DNA of 19,605 bases, taken from NCBI GenBank assembly GCA_946482165.1, contig CAMLQS010000053.1, positions 1-19,605 on the forward strand, given 5' to 3'. Origin of the DNA: an uncultured Verrucomicrobiota bacterium. Its GTDB lineage: Bacteria; Verrucomicrobiota; Verrucomicrobiae; Opitutales; Opitutaceae. Below the pieces are notes generated by a model. That model did no database searches. It saw only the letters and a program-made list of their open reading frames with translations, and had not been told where the DNA came from. Position 1 is the stretch's first letter, and every line of letters starts with the position of its first letter. Below, in pieces: positions 1 to 7,294 of this stretch. Both the position numbers and the translations under genes were made by a program.

Positions 1-132
1 GACGAAATTGAGACGCTCAAGGGCATGCTTTTGGATGCGGCCGCTCATTTAGGTGGGGAAAGGCACAAGAAGGGAAATGGACGGGGGCGCAAAGCGGGAA
101 ATGGGCCAACCGGCGGGCGATTCTTTGAATGA
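1..132 (+). CDS. Possible 3' end of an unidentified upstream gene (partial)
   Basis: Frame 1 is open from the window edge to a TGA at 130-132 and would encode 43 residues. The first part (DEIETLKGMLLDAAAHLGG) reads like a normal amphipathic helix. The rest is a basic, Gly/Arg/Lys-rich tail ending GGRFFE. The family cannot be recognised, and third-base G/C preference is weaker than in the genes that follow. A 43-codon open stretch can occur by chance in GC-rich DNA, so this is only a possible gene end. If real, it ends 83 bp before valS in the same direction. Confidence 0.3.
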   Translation, partial: DEIETLKGMLLDAAAHLGGERHKKGNGRGRKAGNGPTGGRFFE

Positions 133-215
133 ACGCCGGGAACGCGGCCGCACGATACCCTTGCCAGCGGCGGGCGCGGCCGGTTGCTTCGGCGGTTCTC
201 ATTCCGCACACGACC

Positions 216-2987
216 ATGGCCGAAATCACCAAGAGCTACGAAGCCCGCGACGTTGAAAAGAAGTGGTATGCCGCCTGGCTGGAGGCCAAGGCCTTCGCCG
301 GCAAAGCCGCGCCCGGTCAGGAGACATACACGATCGTCATCCCGCCGCCCAACGTCACCGGCATCCTGCACATGGGCCACGTGCTCAATAACACTTTGCA
401 GGACGCGCTCATCCGCCGCGCCCGCCTCGAGGGCAAGGCCGCCTGCTGGATCCCCGGCACCGACCACGCCGGCATCGCCACGCAGACGATGGTCGAGAAG
501 CACCTCAAGAAAACCGAGGGCAAGGGGCGCCGGGACCTCGGGCGCGACGAGTTCCTGAAGCGGGTCTGGGCCTGGCGCGGCGAGAAGGGCGACCACATCC
601 TCAAGCAGCTTCGCGAGCTCGGCTGCTCCTGCGACTGGGACCGCACCCACTTCACGATGGACCCCGGCTACTCGCGCGCCGTGCTCTCGTCGTTCATCAA
701 GCTCTTCGACCAGGGACACATCTACCGCGGCAAACGCATGGTGAACTGGTGCCCTGTCTCGCTCACCGCTCTCTCCGACGAGGAGGTCGAGATGAAGCCG
801 ACCAAGGGCCACATCTTCCGTCTGCAATACGAACTCGTCGAGCCGTCCACGACGAAGGACGCCGAGGGCGGCACGATCCCGCTCACGCACCTCATCCTCG
901 AGACGACGCGCCCCGAGACCATCGCCGCCGACGTCGCCGTCGCCGTGCATCCCGACGACGCGCGCTACACCCACCTTATCGGCAAGAAAGTCTGGCGCCC
1001 TCTTGGCGAACGCGTGCAGATCCCGATCATCGCCGACAAGGCCGTCGACCCGGCCTTCGCCGCCGGCGCGCTCAAGGTCACCCCCGCGCACGACAAGGTC
1101 GACTTCGAGATCGGCCAGCGCCACGGCCTGCCCGTCATCGATTCCATCAACGCCGACGGCACGATGAACGAGTTCGCCGGCCCCGAGCTCGCCGGCATGG
1201 AGCGCTTCGCCGCCCGCAAGAAGGCCGCCGAGATCCTCCAGGAGCGGGGCAACCTCATCGAGGCGAAGCCCTACGAGAACAACGTCGGCTACTCGCAGCG
1301 GGCCGGCGTGCCCATCGAGCCGCGTCTCACCCAGCAGTGGTGGCTCCGCTACCCGCGCGTCGAGGAGGCCAAGGCGGTCGTGCGCGACGGCCTCATCCAG
1401 ATGCATCCCGAGCGCTGGTCGAAGGTTTACCTCAACTGGCTTGAGAACATCCAGGACTGGTGCATCAGCCGCCAGCTCTGGTGGGGGCATCGCATCCCGG
1501 TCTGGTATGCCAAGGGCGTCGACCGCGAGAAGCTCACCGAGGCCGATCTTCGCGACCCGAAGAAAATCCATGTCTCGCTCGACGGTCCCGCCGACCCCGA
1601 GAACTGGACGCAGGAGGACGACGTGCTCGACACCTGGGCTTCCTCCTGGCTCTGGCCCTTCGCCACGCTCGGCTGGGACAACGCCGAGGAGCAGGCCAAG
1701 GCCGGCTTTTCGCATTTCTATCCGACCACGACCCTCGCGACCGGCGCCGACATCATTTTCTTCTGGGTCGCCCGCATGATCATGGCCGGCCTCGAATTCG
1801 CCAAGCCCGGCGCCTCGATCCACGAACGTATTCCCTTCAAGCACGTCTATTTCAACGGCATCGTCCGCGACAAGCAGGGCCGCAAGATGTCGAAGACCCT
1901 CGGCAACTCGCCCGATCCCCTCGACCTCATCGTCAAATACGGCGCCGACGGACTGCGCTTCGGCCTGCTCCAGATCGCGCCCCTTGGCCAGGACGTGAAG
2001 TTCGACGAGGACCGGATCGAGAGCGGAAAGAATTTCTGCAACAAGCTCTGGAACGCGTGCCGTTTCCGCCAGATGAGCGGGCCGATGAGCGACAACTCCT
2101 CGCTCGCCGCCATCCTCGCGCGTCTCGACGCCAAGCAGCTCGACGACGACGACCACGCGCTTTTCGCCGCCCTCCTCGAGGTTCAGTCGCTGCTCGAAAA
2201 GTGCTTCGCCGACTTCGAGTTCGCCGCCGCCACGCAGGGGCTCTACACCTTCTTCTATTCCGACTTCTGCGACTGGTATGTCGAAGTGGCGAAGGCCCGC
2301 CTCGCCGATCCCGCCGCGCGCGACCATGTGCTCGCCGTGCAGGATCTCGTCATCCGCCAGTTCCTGCTCCTCTTCGAGCCCTTCGCGCCCTTCATCACCG
2401 AGGAGCTCTGGACGCTGCTCGGCTACAAGGCCGCCGGCACGAATTTCCTCCAGCAGGCCCGCATCGGCACCGCCGAGGACCTGCGCGGCGCGCTTGCCGC
2501 CCGTAGTGTCCATATCGATACGGCCGCCGCCGGCCGCGTCGCCAAGCTCAAGGCCACCGTCACGCTCGCCCGCCAGCTCAAGGCCGACAAGGCCGTCGCC
2601 CAAAAGCGCGACGTGCTTTTCTCCGTCGTGGCCGACGACGCCACATGGACCGCGCTCGAGTCCGCCGCGGCGAAGTTCACCCGCCTCGCCGGCGCCGCCT
2701 CGCTGGCGCGCACCGAGTCCGCGCCCGCCTTGCCCGCGATCGTCACGCCGCTCGGCACGCTCTACCTGGACACCGGAGTGAAGGTGGATGCCGGCGCCGA
2801 ACGCACTCGCCTCGCCAAGGAGCTCGAAGCCGTGACCAAGCATATCGCCGGCACCGAGTCCCGGCTCAACAACGAGGCTTTCACGAGCAAGGCCCCGCCG
2901 GCCGTGCTCGAAGGCGCGCGCAAACAGCTCGCCGACCAGCAGGCCAAGCGCGCCGAACTGGAGCGCCTCCTCGCGGCGCTGGGCTGA
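216..2987 (+). CDS. valS: Valyl-tRNA synthetase
   Basis: Cytoplasmic class Ia synthetase that charges tRNA(Val) with valine and edits misactivated threonine; 923 residues, normal for bacterial ValS. The HIGH-type motif lies in PPPNVTGILHMGH (HMGH at residues 52-55). The CP1 editing domain includes TTRPET at about 230-235. CISRQLWWGHRIPVWY starts at about 415, and the KMSKS-type loop is KMSKT at 557-561. The Val/Ile/Leu anticodon-binding domain follows. The last 70 residues (from about 855) form the C-terminal coiled-coil arm typical of ValS. The start at 216 (MAEITKSYEARDVEKKWY) fits the family N-terminus. An in-frame ATG at 129 would add 29 unfamiliar residues. No Shine-Dalgarno sequence is visible before 216. 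The gene is monocistronic, ending at the terminator at 3017. Confidence 0.97.
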   Translation: MAEITKSYEARDVEKKWYAAWLEAKAFAGKAAPGQETYTIVIPPPNVTGILHMGHVLNNTLQDALIRRARLEGKAACWIPGTDHAGIATQTMVEKHLKKTEGKGRRDLGRDEFLKRVWAWRGEKGDHILKQLRELGCSCDWDRTHFTMDPGYSRAVLSSFIKLFDQGHIYRGKRMVNWCPVSLTALSDEEVEMKPTKGHIFRLQYELVEPSTTKDAEGGTIPLTHLILETTRPETIAADVAVAVHPDDARYTHLIGKKVWRPLGERVQIPIIADKAVDPAFAAGALKVTPAHDKVDFEIGQRHGLPVIDSINADGTMNEFAGPELAGMERFAARKKAAEILQERGNLIEAKPYENNVGYSQRAGVPIEPRLTQQWWLRYPRVEEAKAVVRDGLIQMHPERWSKVYLNWLENIQDWCISRQLWWGHRIPVWYAKGVDREKLTEADLRDPKKIHVSLDGPADPENWTQEDDVLDTWASSWLWPFATLGWDNAEEQAKAGFSHFYPTTTLATGADIIFFWVARMIMAGLEFAKPGASIHERIPFKHVYFNGIVRDKQGRKMSKTLGNSPDPLDLIVKYGADGLRFGLLQIAPLGQDVKFDEDRIESGKNFCNKLWNACRFRQMSGPMSDNSSLAAILARLDAKQLDDDDHALFAALLEVQSLLEKCFADFEFAAATQGLYTFFYSDFCDWYVEVAKARLADPAARDHVLAVQDLVIRQFLLLFEPFAPFITEELWTLLGYKAAGTNFLQQARIGTAEDLRGALAARSVHIDTAAAGRVAKLKATVTLARQLKADKAVAQKRDVLFSVVADDATWTALESAAAKFTRLAGAASLARTESAPALPAIVTPLGTLYLDTGVKVDAGAERTRLAKELEAVTKHIAGTESRLNNEAFTSKAPPAVLEGARKQLADQQAKRAELERLLAALG

Positions 2988-3016
2988 CGCCTCCGGCCGC
3001 CGTCGCTTGGAAATGC

Positions 3017-3047
3017 AAGCCCCGCCATTCTGGCGGGGCTTTTGTTT
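3017..3047 (+). terminator. Intrinsic terminator of valS
   Basis: A perfect 11-bp stem, AAGCCCCGCCA (3017-3027) and TGGCGGGGCTT (3031-3041), closes a TTC loop and is followed by a T-rich tract (TTTGTTT). It lies 30 bp after the valS stop. It also lies 50 bp past the stop of the convergent minus-strand gene, so it may act in both directions, though the minus-strand T tract is weaker. Confidence 0.9.
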
Positions 3048-3097
3048 CGAGCCTGGTCCGATGTAGGCCCGACCCGGCCATCCGTATGGCCGCCGCC

Positions 3098-4393
3098 CTA
3101 CTTCTTCGGCTTGGATTCCCGCGGCGCGAACTCGTCCAGCGAATGGTGGCGCCAGGAGTTGTCGTCCGATTGCACGATGATCGTGCCCTTCTCGAGCGAC
3201 TGCAGCCAGTTCGTCCCATGGTTGCTCTTCAAGTAGGCTTCGCCGGCTTCCTGCCCGAGTTTGGCATAGACGCTTTGGCGCGCTTTTTCGGCCATCGCCT
3301 TCAACGCGGTTTCTTTCTCCGCGCGGCTTAGGTTGGGGTCTTTGGCGACGGCGAGCGCGGCTTCGGGCACCGTGCGACGCTGGTCGTAGATTTCGTTGAT
3401 GTCTGCCTTGGGCAACTGGAAGCGGGACGCGAGCTGCGTGAGCTGGCGGTATTCGTAGTTCTTGGCGCGGACGTAGTCCTCGTAGCGCTCCTGTCCCATT
3501 TCCTGGCGGAGCGTTTCGTTCATTTTTTTCTCGGCCGCGCGACGTCGGTCCCAGTCCTCGGACGTGTAGCTGTTGTCGGCGTTGCGCGAGAGCTCGGGGT
3601 CGGACTCCTTGAGCTTGTGGATGAGCACGAACTCGTCCTCGGAGGGTTTGAATCCGGCGAGTTCCCAGCGGAGGCTCTGCGCGATCCGCGAGGTCCGCAG
3701 CTGGTTCGCCTCGAACTCCTCGGGAGTGAGCAGTTCGCGGAGCTCCTTGTCCTTCTCGGCGCGGAGAAACTCCAGCTTCTGTTTGTCCGAGGCGAGGGGC
3801 ATGCCGCGGCTCTCCATCTCGACCTGCTGGATCATGGTGTCGTAGTCCTCGCTGATCTTGCGGACCGCGTCGCGCTTGGCGGGCGGGATTGGGTTGCGGT
3901 CGTCGGCCTTGGGCGGTTCCTCGCCCAAGAGCGACACGCGCAGGGCGTCTTTCTCGCGGCGCAGGTCGAGGCGGGCGAGGCGAAGCTCCAAGGTTTCCCC
4001 CGCGTTGCGCTCGTAGTAGTCCTGCGTTTCCCAGTAGTTGGCCGGGGCCTGCTTGGGTTTCAGCGCTTCCTCGCGGGCTTTGAAACGTTCGTTGATTTCG
4101 GCGCTGACGATGGCGCGGATCAGGCGATCAGGCAGGCCGGCGGCGCGCAGGTTTTGGGTCAGCGTGGGCAGGTCCTCGGAGTAGGCTTTTTCCCAAACCT
4201 CGGCGGGAAGCGCGGAAGCGGCCGAGTTGCGCGCCGCGGCGGCCCCGGCGAGTGTGGAGGAACCGGCCCCGTCCCTCCGCTCGCTCGGCTTCGCGGTGTC
4301 CGATGCGAAGCCCCCGCGGCTGATCAGGACGGCGTTGGCGGCGACGGAACCGGCCAGAAGTATCCAAGGCACGAGAAAGCGCGGGGCGTTCAT
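3098..4393 (-). CDS. Membrane-anchored, charged helical protein of unknown function
   Basis: I do not recognise a named family. The 431-residue product starts MNAPRFLVPWILLAGSVAANAVLI, an uncleaved signal anchor at about residues 4-24 with no lipobox cysteine. The rest should therefore face the periplasm. A short Ala/Ser-rich linker is followed by about 370 residues that are very rich in Glu, Lys and Arg and predicted helical. They include LRAAGLPDRLIRAIVSAEINERF and a LTPEEFEANQLRTSRIAQSLRWELAGFKPSEDEF segment, which resembles the LTPEQ-type helices of CpxP/ZraP-like periplasmic proteins. That resemblance is only suggestive. The start at 4393 puts the anchor at the N-terminus. An upstream in-frame ATG (4615) would bury it behind 74 low-complexity residues. 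The gene is convergent with valS and divergent from the glycosyltransferase unit. Confidence 0.8.
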   Translation of the reverse strand: MNAPRFLVPWILLAGSVAANAVLISRGGFASDTAKPSERRDGAGSSTLAGAAAARNSAASALPAEVWEKAYSEDLPTLTQNLRAAGLPDRLIRAIVSAEINERFKAREEALKPKQAPANYWETQDYYERNAGETLELRLARLDLRREKDALRVSLLGEEPPKADDRNPIPPAKRDAVRKISEDYDTMIQQVEMESRGMPLASDKQKLEFLRAEKDKELRELLTPEEFEANQLRTSRIAQSLRWELAGFKPSEDEFVLIHKLKESDPELSRNADNSYTSEDWDRRRAAEKKMNETLRQEMGQERYEDYVRAKNYEYRQLTQLASRFQLPKADINEIYDQRRTVPEAALAVAKDPNLSRAEKETALKAMAEKARQSVYAKLGQEAGEAYLKSNHGTNWLQSLEKGTIIVQSDDNSWRHHSLDEFAPRESKPKK

Positions 4394-4463
4394 GTAAGGG
4401 TGTTTACGGCGATTAGGCAGGCGGCGGACGCGGGGGCAAGCCACGCCTCGGGTTTCGGGGCTT

Positions 4464-4505
4464 TTTGCACGCCGTGCAAAGCGCGCCGAGGTGCAATGTG
4501 CACCT
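4464..4505. promoter_or_regulatory. Two tandem 17-bp dyads in the divergent intergenic region
   Basis: Two perfect 7-bp inverted repeats, each with a 3-bp spacer, lie side by side: TTTGCAC-GCC-GTGCAAA (4464-4480) and AGGTGCA-ATG-TGCACCT (4489-4505). Their centres are 25 bp apart and both contain TGCA half-sites. They sit 71-112 bp before the start of the minus-strand gene at 4393 and about 180 bp before the glycosyltransferase at 4686. This arrangement looks like an operator for a dimeric regulator. The rest of the 292-bp gap (4394-4685) shows no convincing promoter. Confidence 0.55.
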
Positions 4506-4685
4506 TTCGGGCCGGGGGCGGTTTGGTTAAAAAATTCAGAAGCAGCCATGCTCGAACGGGTAGCGGGGGCGTGTTCCCGGGTGGCATGCGCGCGGCTGGG
4601 GTGGCCGTGGTTCATTTTCAGTCATCCAACCATAACCCAGCCCGGCCGACCTTGATGGAGGCCGAGGCGCAGCCCCTGTCTCATC

Positions 4686-6065
4686 ATGTCGCTCCCACCA
4701 TCCTCGGCCGCCAATCTCGCTTTTTCCCTCGGTGGATTCACCGGAACCATCGCGCGGAGCCCGGGTTTTTTCGACGACCAGGCCCGAACGAGTAGTGATA
4801 AGTTCGATACAAAGCGGGGACGCGTCGACGCCGCCTTCCCGATCGTCGCCTTCTGCCATCTGAGCTGGGACTGGGTGTGGCAAAGGCCGCAACAGTTCCT
4901 CTCGCGGCTCGCGAGGCGCCATCCGCTGCTCTTTGTCGAGACGCACTGCGTGGACATCCCGGCCGGCGAGACCGTCATCCGCACGCACAAGGATCATCCC
5001 AACGTCACCATCCTTCGCGTGCATCTGCCCGCCTCGCGGTGGACGGACGGCGCATTCATCGACTACGAGCGCCGTCGCCTCGTGCTCGAGGTTCTCGCGG
5101 GCGAGCTGCACGGGCGCTTTGAGAAGCCCGTTCTGTGGTTCAACGATCCGATGGCCGTCACCGCCTACGCGGGATGGCTGGGCGAGCGCGCGATCGTCTA
5201 CGACTGCATGGACGAGCTCGCGCAGTTCAAAAACCCGCCGGCCGGCCTGCTTGATCGCGAACGCGCCCTGCTCACCTTCGCCGACGTGGTTTTCTGCGGC
5301 GGACGCAAGATGCGCGAAAAGCGCCTGCCGCTTAACCCGAACTGCCATTTCCACGGCACGGGAGTCGACTGCGAGCACTTCGGCAACGCCCGCTCCCAGT
5401 CCCTTCCGGTCGCCTCCTGCCTCACCTCCAAGCTCGGCGCCGTGCCGGGCGCCCCGGTGCTCGGCTATTTCGGCGTGATCGACGAGCGCATCGACTACGA
5501 GCTTATCGCCCGTCTGGCCGAGGCCAGGTCCGACTGGCAGATCGTCATGGTCGGGCCGGTCGCAAAGGTGAACCCGGCCGATTTCCCGCAGCGTCGCAAT
5601 CTCCACTGGCTCGGCCCGCAACCCTACGAGCAACTGCCTGCCATCACGAAGGGTTTCTCGGTGTGCCTCATGCCGTTCGCGCTGAACGCCGCCACGGAAT
5701 ACATCAACCCGACCAAGGCCCTCGAATACATGGCCGCCGGCCGCCCGGTGGTCTCGACCGCGCTCGACGAGGTGAAGAGCAATTTCGACGGCATCGCCCG
5801 CATCGCGCGGACCCACGACGAGTTTGTCGCGCTGTGCGCCCAGGAGGTGTCTTCGCCATCCTCGCGCCGCATCGCGCGCGGGCTCGCGTTGGCGTCGGTC
5901 AACACGTGGGACATGATCGCGGCGAAGATGGAGGGACACATCTTCGATGTTCTAGCCCTCAAGGCGGCGCGGGCGTCCGCCGCGTCCGCCGCCGCCAAGA
6001 TCGCCGCCTACAACGAGACAAAGGCAGCCGGCATCGCAACCTTCACCGCCTCCGCCTGTGTTTGA
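4686..6065 (+). CDS. GT-B fold glycosyltransferase (family 1/4 type)
   Basis: This 459-residue cytoplasmic protein probably transfers a sugar from a nucleotide donor to a surface glycan. The N-terminal domain has FCHLSWDWVWQRPQQFLSRLARRHPLLFVE; the WxxRPQ motif at about residue 61 onward is common in polysaccharide GT-B enzymes. The C-terminal donor-binding domain has VLGYFGVIDERIDYELI, VMVGPV and EYINPTKALEYMAAGRPVVST (338-358), where the Glu-rich helix contacts the donor. The first 50 residues look unconserved and the tail is Ala-rich. No Shine-Dalgarno sequence precedes the ATG. The stop overlaps the glf start by 8 nt, so the two are probably translationally coupled. That suggests the donor may be UDP-galactofuranose, but the family alone does not show donor specificity. 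Confidence 0.87.
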   Translation: MSLPPSSAANLAFSLGGFTGTIARSPGFFDDQARTSSDKFDTKRGRVDAAFPIVAFCHLSWDWVWQRPQQFLSRLARRHPLLFVETHCVDIPAGETVIRTHKDHPNVTILRVHLPASRWTDGAFIDYERRRLVLEVLAGELHGRFEKPVLWFNDPMAVTAYAGWLGERAIVYDCMDELAQFKNPPAGLLDRERALLTFADVVFCGGRKMREKRLPLNPNCHFHGTGVDCEHFGNARSQSLPVASCLTSKLGAVPGAPVLGYFGVIDERIDYELIARLAEARSDWQIVMVGPVAKVNPADFPQRRNLHWLGPQPYEQLPAITKGFSVCLMPFALNAATEYINPTKALEYMAAGRPVVSTALDEVKSNFDGIARIARTHDEFVALCAQEVSSPSSRRIARGLALASVNTWDMIAAKMEGHIFDVLALKAARASAASAAAKIAAYNETKAAGIATFTASACV

Positions 6066-7185
6066 TTACCTCATCGTGGGCGCCGGCTTCGCCGGAAGCG
6101 TTCTGGCCGACCGTCTCGCCCGTCGGCTCAACAAACGCGTGCTCATCGTGGACAAGCGCCCGCACATCGGGGGCAACGCCTACGACTGCCACGACAAGCA
6201 CGGCATCCTCATCCATCGCTACGGCCCGCATATTTTCCACACCAACTCCGCGGAGATCTTCGACTACCTGTCGCAGTTCACCGAGTGGCGCCAATACCAG
6301 CATCGCGTGAAGGCCTCCGTCGACGGGCGACTCGTGCCGATCCCGATCAATCTCGACACGATCAACGAGCTTTACGGGCAAAACTTCGATCCCGAGGGGA
6401 TGAAGGCGTTTCTCGCCAAAGTCGCCGAGCCGCGCGAGCACGTGCGCACCTCCGAGGACGTCGTGGTGAAGGGGATGGGGCGCGAGCTCTACGAGAAGTT
6501 CTTCCGCGGATACACCCGGAAGCAATGGGGCCTGGATCCTTCCGAGCTGGACGCCCAGGTGACCGCCCGGGTGCCGCTGCGTTTCAACCGCGACGACCGC
6601 TACTTCACGGACACCTACCAGGCGATGCCGGCGCGGGGCTTCACCCGCCTGTTCGAGAACATGCTCGATCACCCGAACATCAAGATCCTGCTCAACACCG
6701 ACTATCGCGAGATCCGGCACGAGATCGAATACGGCGAGCTCATCTTCACCGGCCCGGTGGACGAGTTTTTCGACCACCGCTTCGGCAAGCTGCCGTATCG
6801 CTCCTTGGAGTTTAAACACGAGACCCACCTCAAGCCGGTGTTCCAGCCGGCGCCGGTGGTGAACTACCCGAACGACTACGCCTACACGCGCATCACGGAA
6901 TTCAAATACCTCACCGGACAGGAACACCCGCTCACGAGCATCGTCTACGAATACCCGAAGGCCGAGGGCGATCCCTACTATCCGATCCCGCGTCCCGACA
7001 ACGCGGCGCTCTACAAGAAATATCACGAGCTCGCCGAGGCGACCCCGGGGGTTCACTTCGTCGGCCGCCTCGCGACCTATCGCTACTACAACATGGATCA
7101 GGTCGTCGGGCAGGCGCTCACGCTGTTCGGCAAACTCGCCGGCATGAACCGCGCCGACGCCCTGGCCGAAACCGCCGTCACCTGA
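6058..7185 (+). CDS. glf: UDP-galactopyranose mutase
   Basis: FAD-dependent enzyme that interconverts UDP-galactopyranose and UDP-galactofuranose, supplying the donor for galactofuranose-containing glycans; 375 residues, the usual bacterial length. The N-terminal Rossmann motif is VGAGFAGSVLADRL (GAGFAG at 8-13), followed by the acidic strand end LIVDKRPHIGGNAYD. YGPHIFHTN (55-63) and FFRGYTRKQWG (148-158) are family signatures. FTDTYQAMPARGFTRLFENML and the C-terminal LATYRYYNMDQVVGQAL complete the FAD and substrate pocket. Translation starts at a GTG at 6058, inside the last codons of the glycosyltransferase (8-nt overlap). This GTG gives the normal N-terminus, MFDYLIVGAG. Confidence 0.96.
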   Translation: MFDYLIVGAGFAGSVLADRLARRLNKRVLIVDKRPHIGGNAYDCHDKHGILIHRYGPHIFHTNSAEIFDYLSQFTEWRQYQHRVKASVDGRLVPIPINLDTINELYGQNFDPEGMKAFLAKVAEPREHVRTSEDVVVKGMGRELYEKFFRGYTRKQWGLDPSELDAQVTARVPLRFNRDDRYFTDTYQAMPARGFTRLFENMLDHPNIKILLNTDYREIRHEIEYGELIFTGPVDEFFDHRFGKLPYRSLEFKHETHLKPVFQPAPVVNYPNDYAYTRITEFKYLTGQEHPLTSIVYEYPKAEGDPYYPIPRPDNAALYKKYHELAEATPGVHFVGRLATYRYYNMDQVVGQALTLFGKLAGMNRADALAETAVT

Positions 7186-7197
7186 GCCCGCAGGGTA

Positions 7198-7275
7198 GGG
7201 CGGTCCCGCTGGGCTCGCCGCGCGTTCCTTCTCGTTTCGCTTGTTTCCCGAACGGCGGGCCCAGCGGTCCCGCCC
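7198..7275. repeat. REP-like imperfect inverted repeat (long hairpin)
   Basis: Arms of 23 bp (7198-7220 and 7253-7275) match at 20 of 23 positions and enclose a 32-nt spacer. The left arm begins GGGCGGTCCCGCTGGGC and the right arm ends GGGCCCAGCGGTCCCGCCC. The element fills most of the 109-bp gap between glf and the GH2 gene, starting 13 bp after the glf stop and ending 19 bp before the GH2 start. It has no T tract, so it is not a classical terminator. Its size and position resemble dispersed palindromic intergenic repeats. Only one copy is seen in this window. Confidence 0.6.
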
Positions 7276-7294
7276 CACCTCAAAGTCGTTCGCC

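Noticed and set aside
129..215. Longer valS start at 129
   Set aside because: It would add 29 Arg/Ala-rich residues with no family counterpart; ATG 216 gives the normal N-terminus.
45..2843. Very long minus-strand open frame opposite valS, and similar long frames opposite glf, GH2, the protease and urt genes
   Set aside because: They are low-complexity antisense shadows produced by GC-rich codon bias; the plus-strand proteins have clear family motifs.
4464..4505. NtrC binding sites
   Set aside because: TGCA half-sites are present but their spacing (9 and 7 bp start to start) differs from the NtrC arrangement as I know it.
4394..4615. Longer start for the minus-strand membrane-anchored gene (4615)
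   Set aside because: It would place 74 low-complexity residues before the signal anchor and would translate through the tandem dyads.
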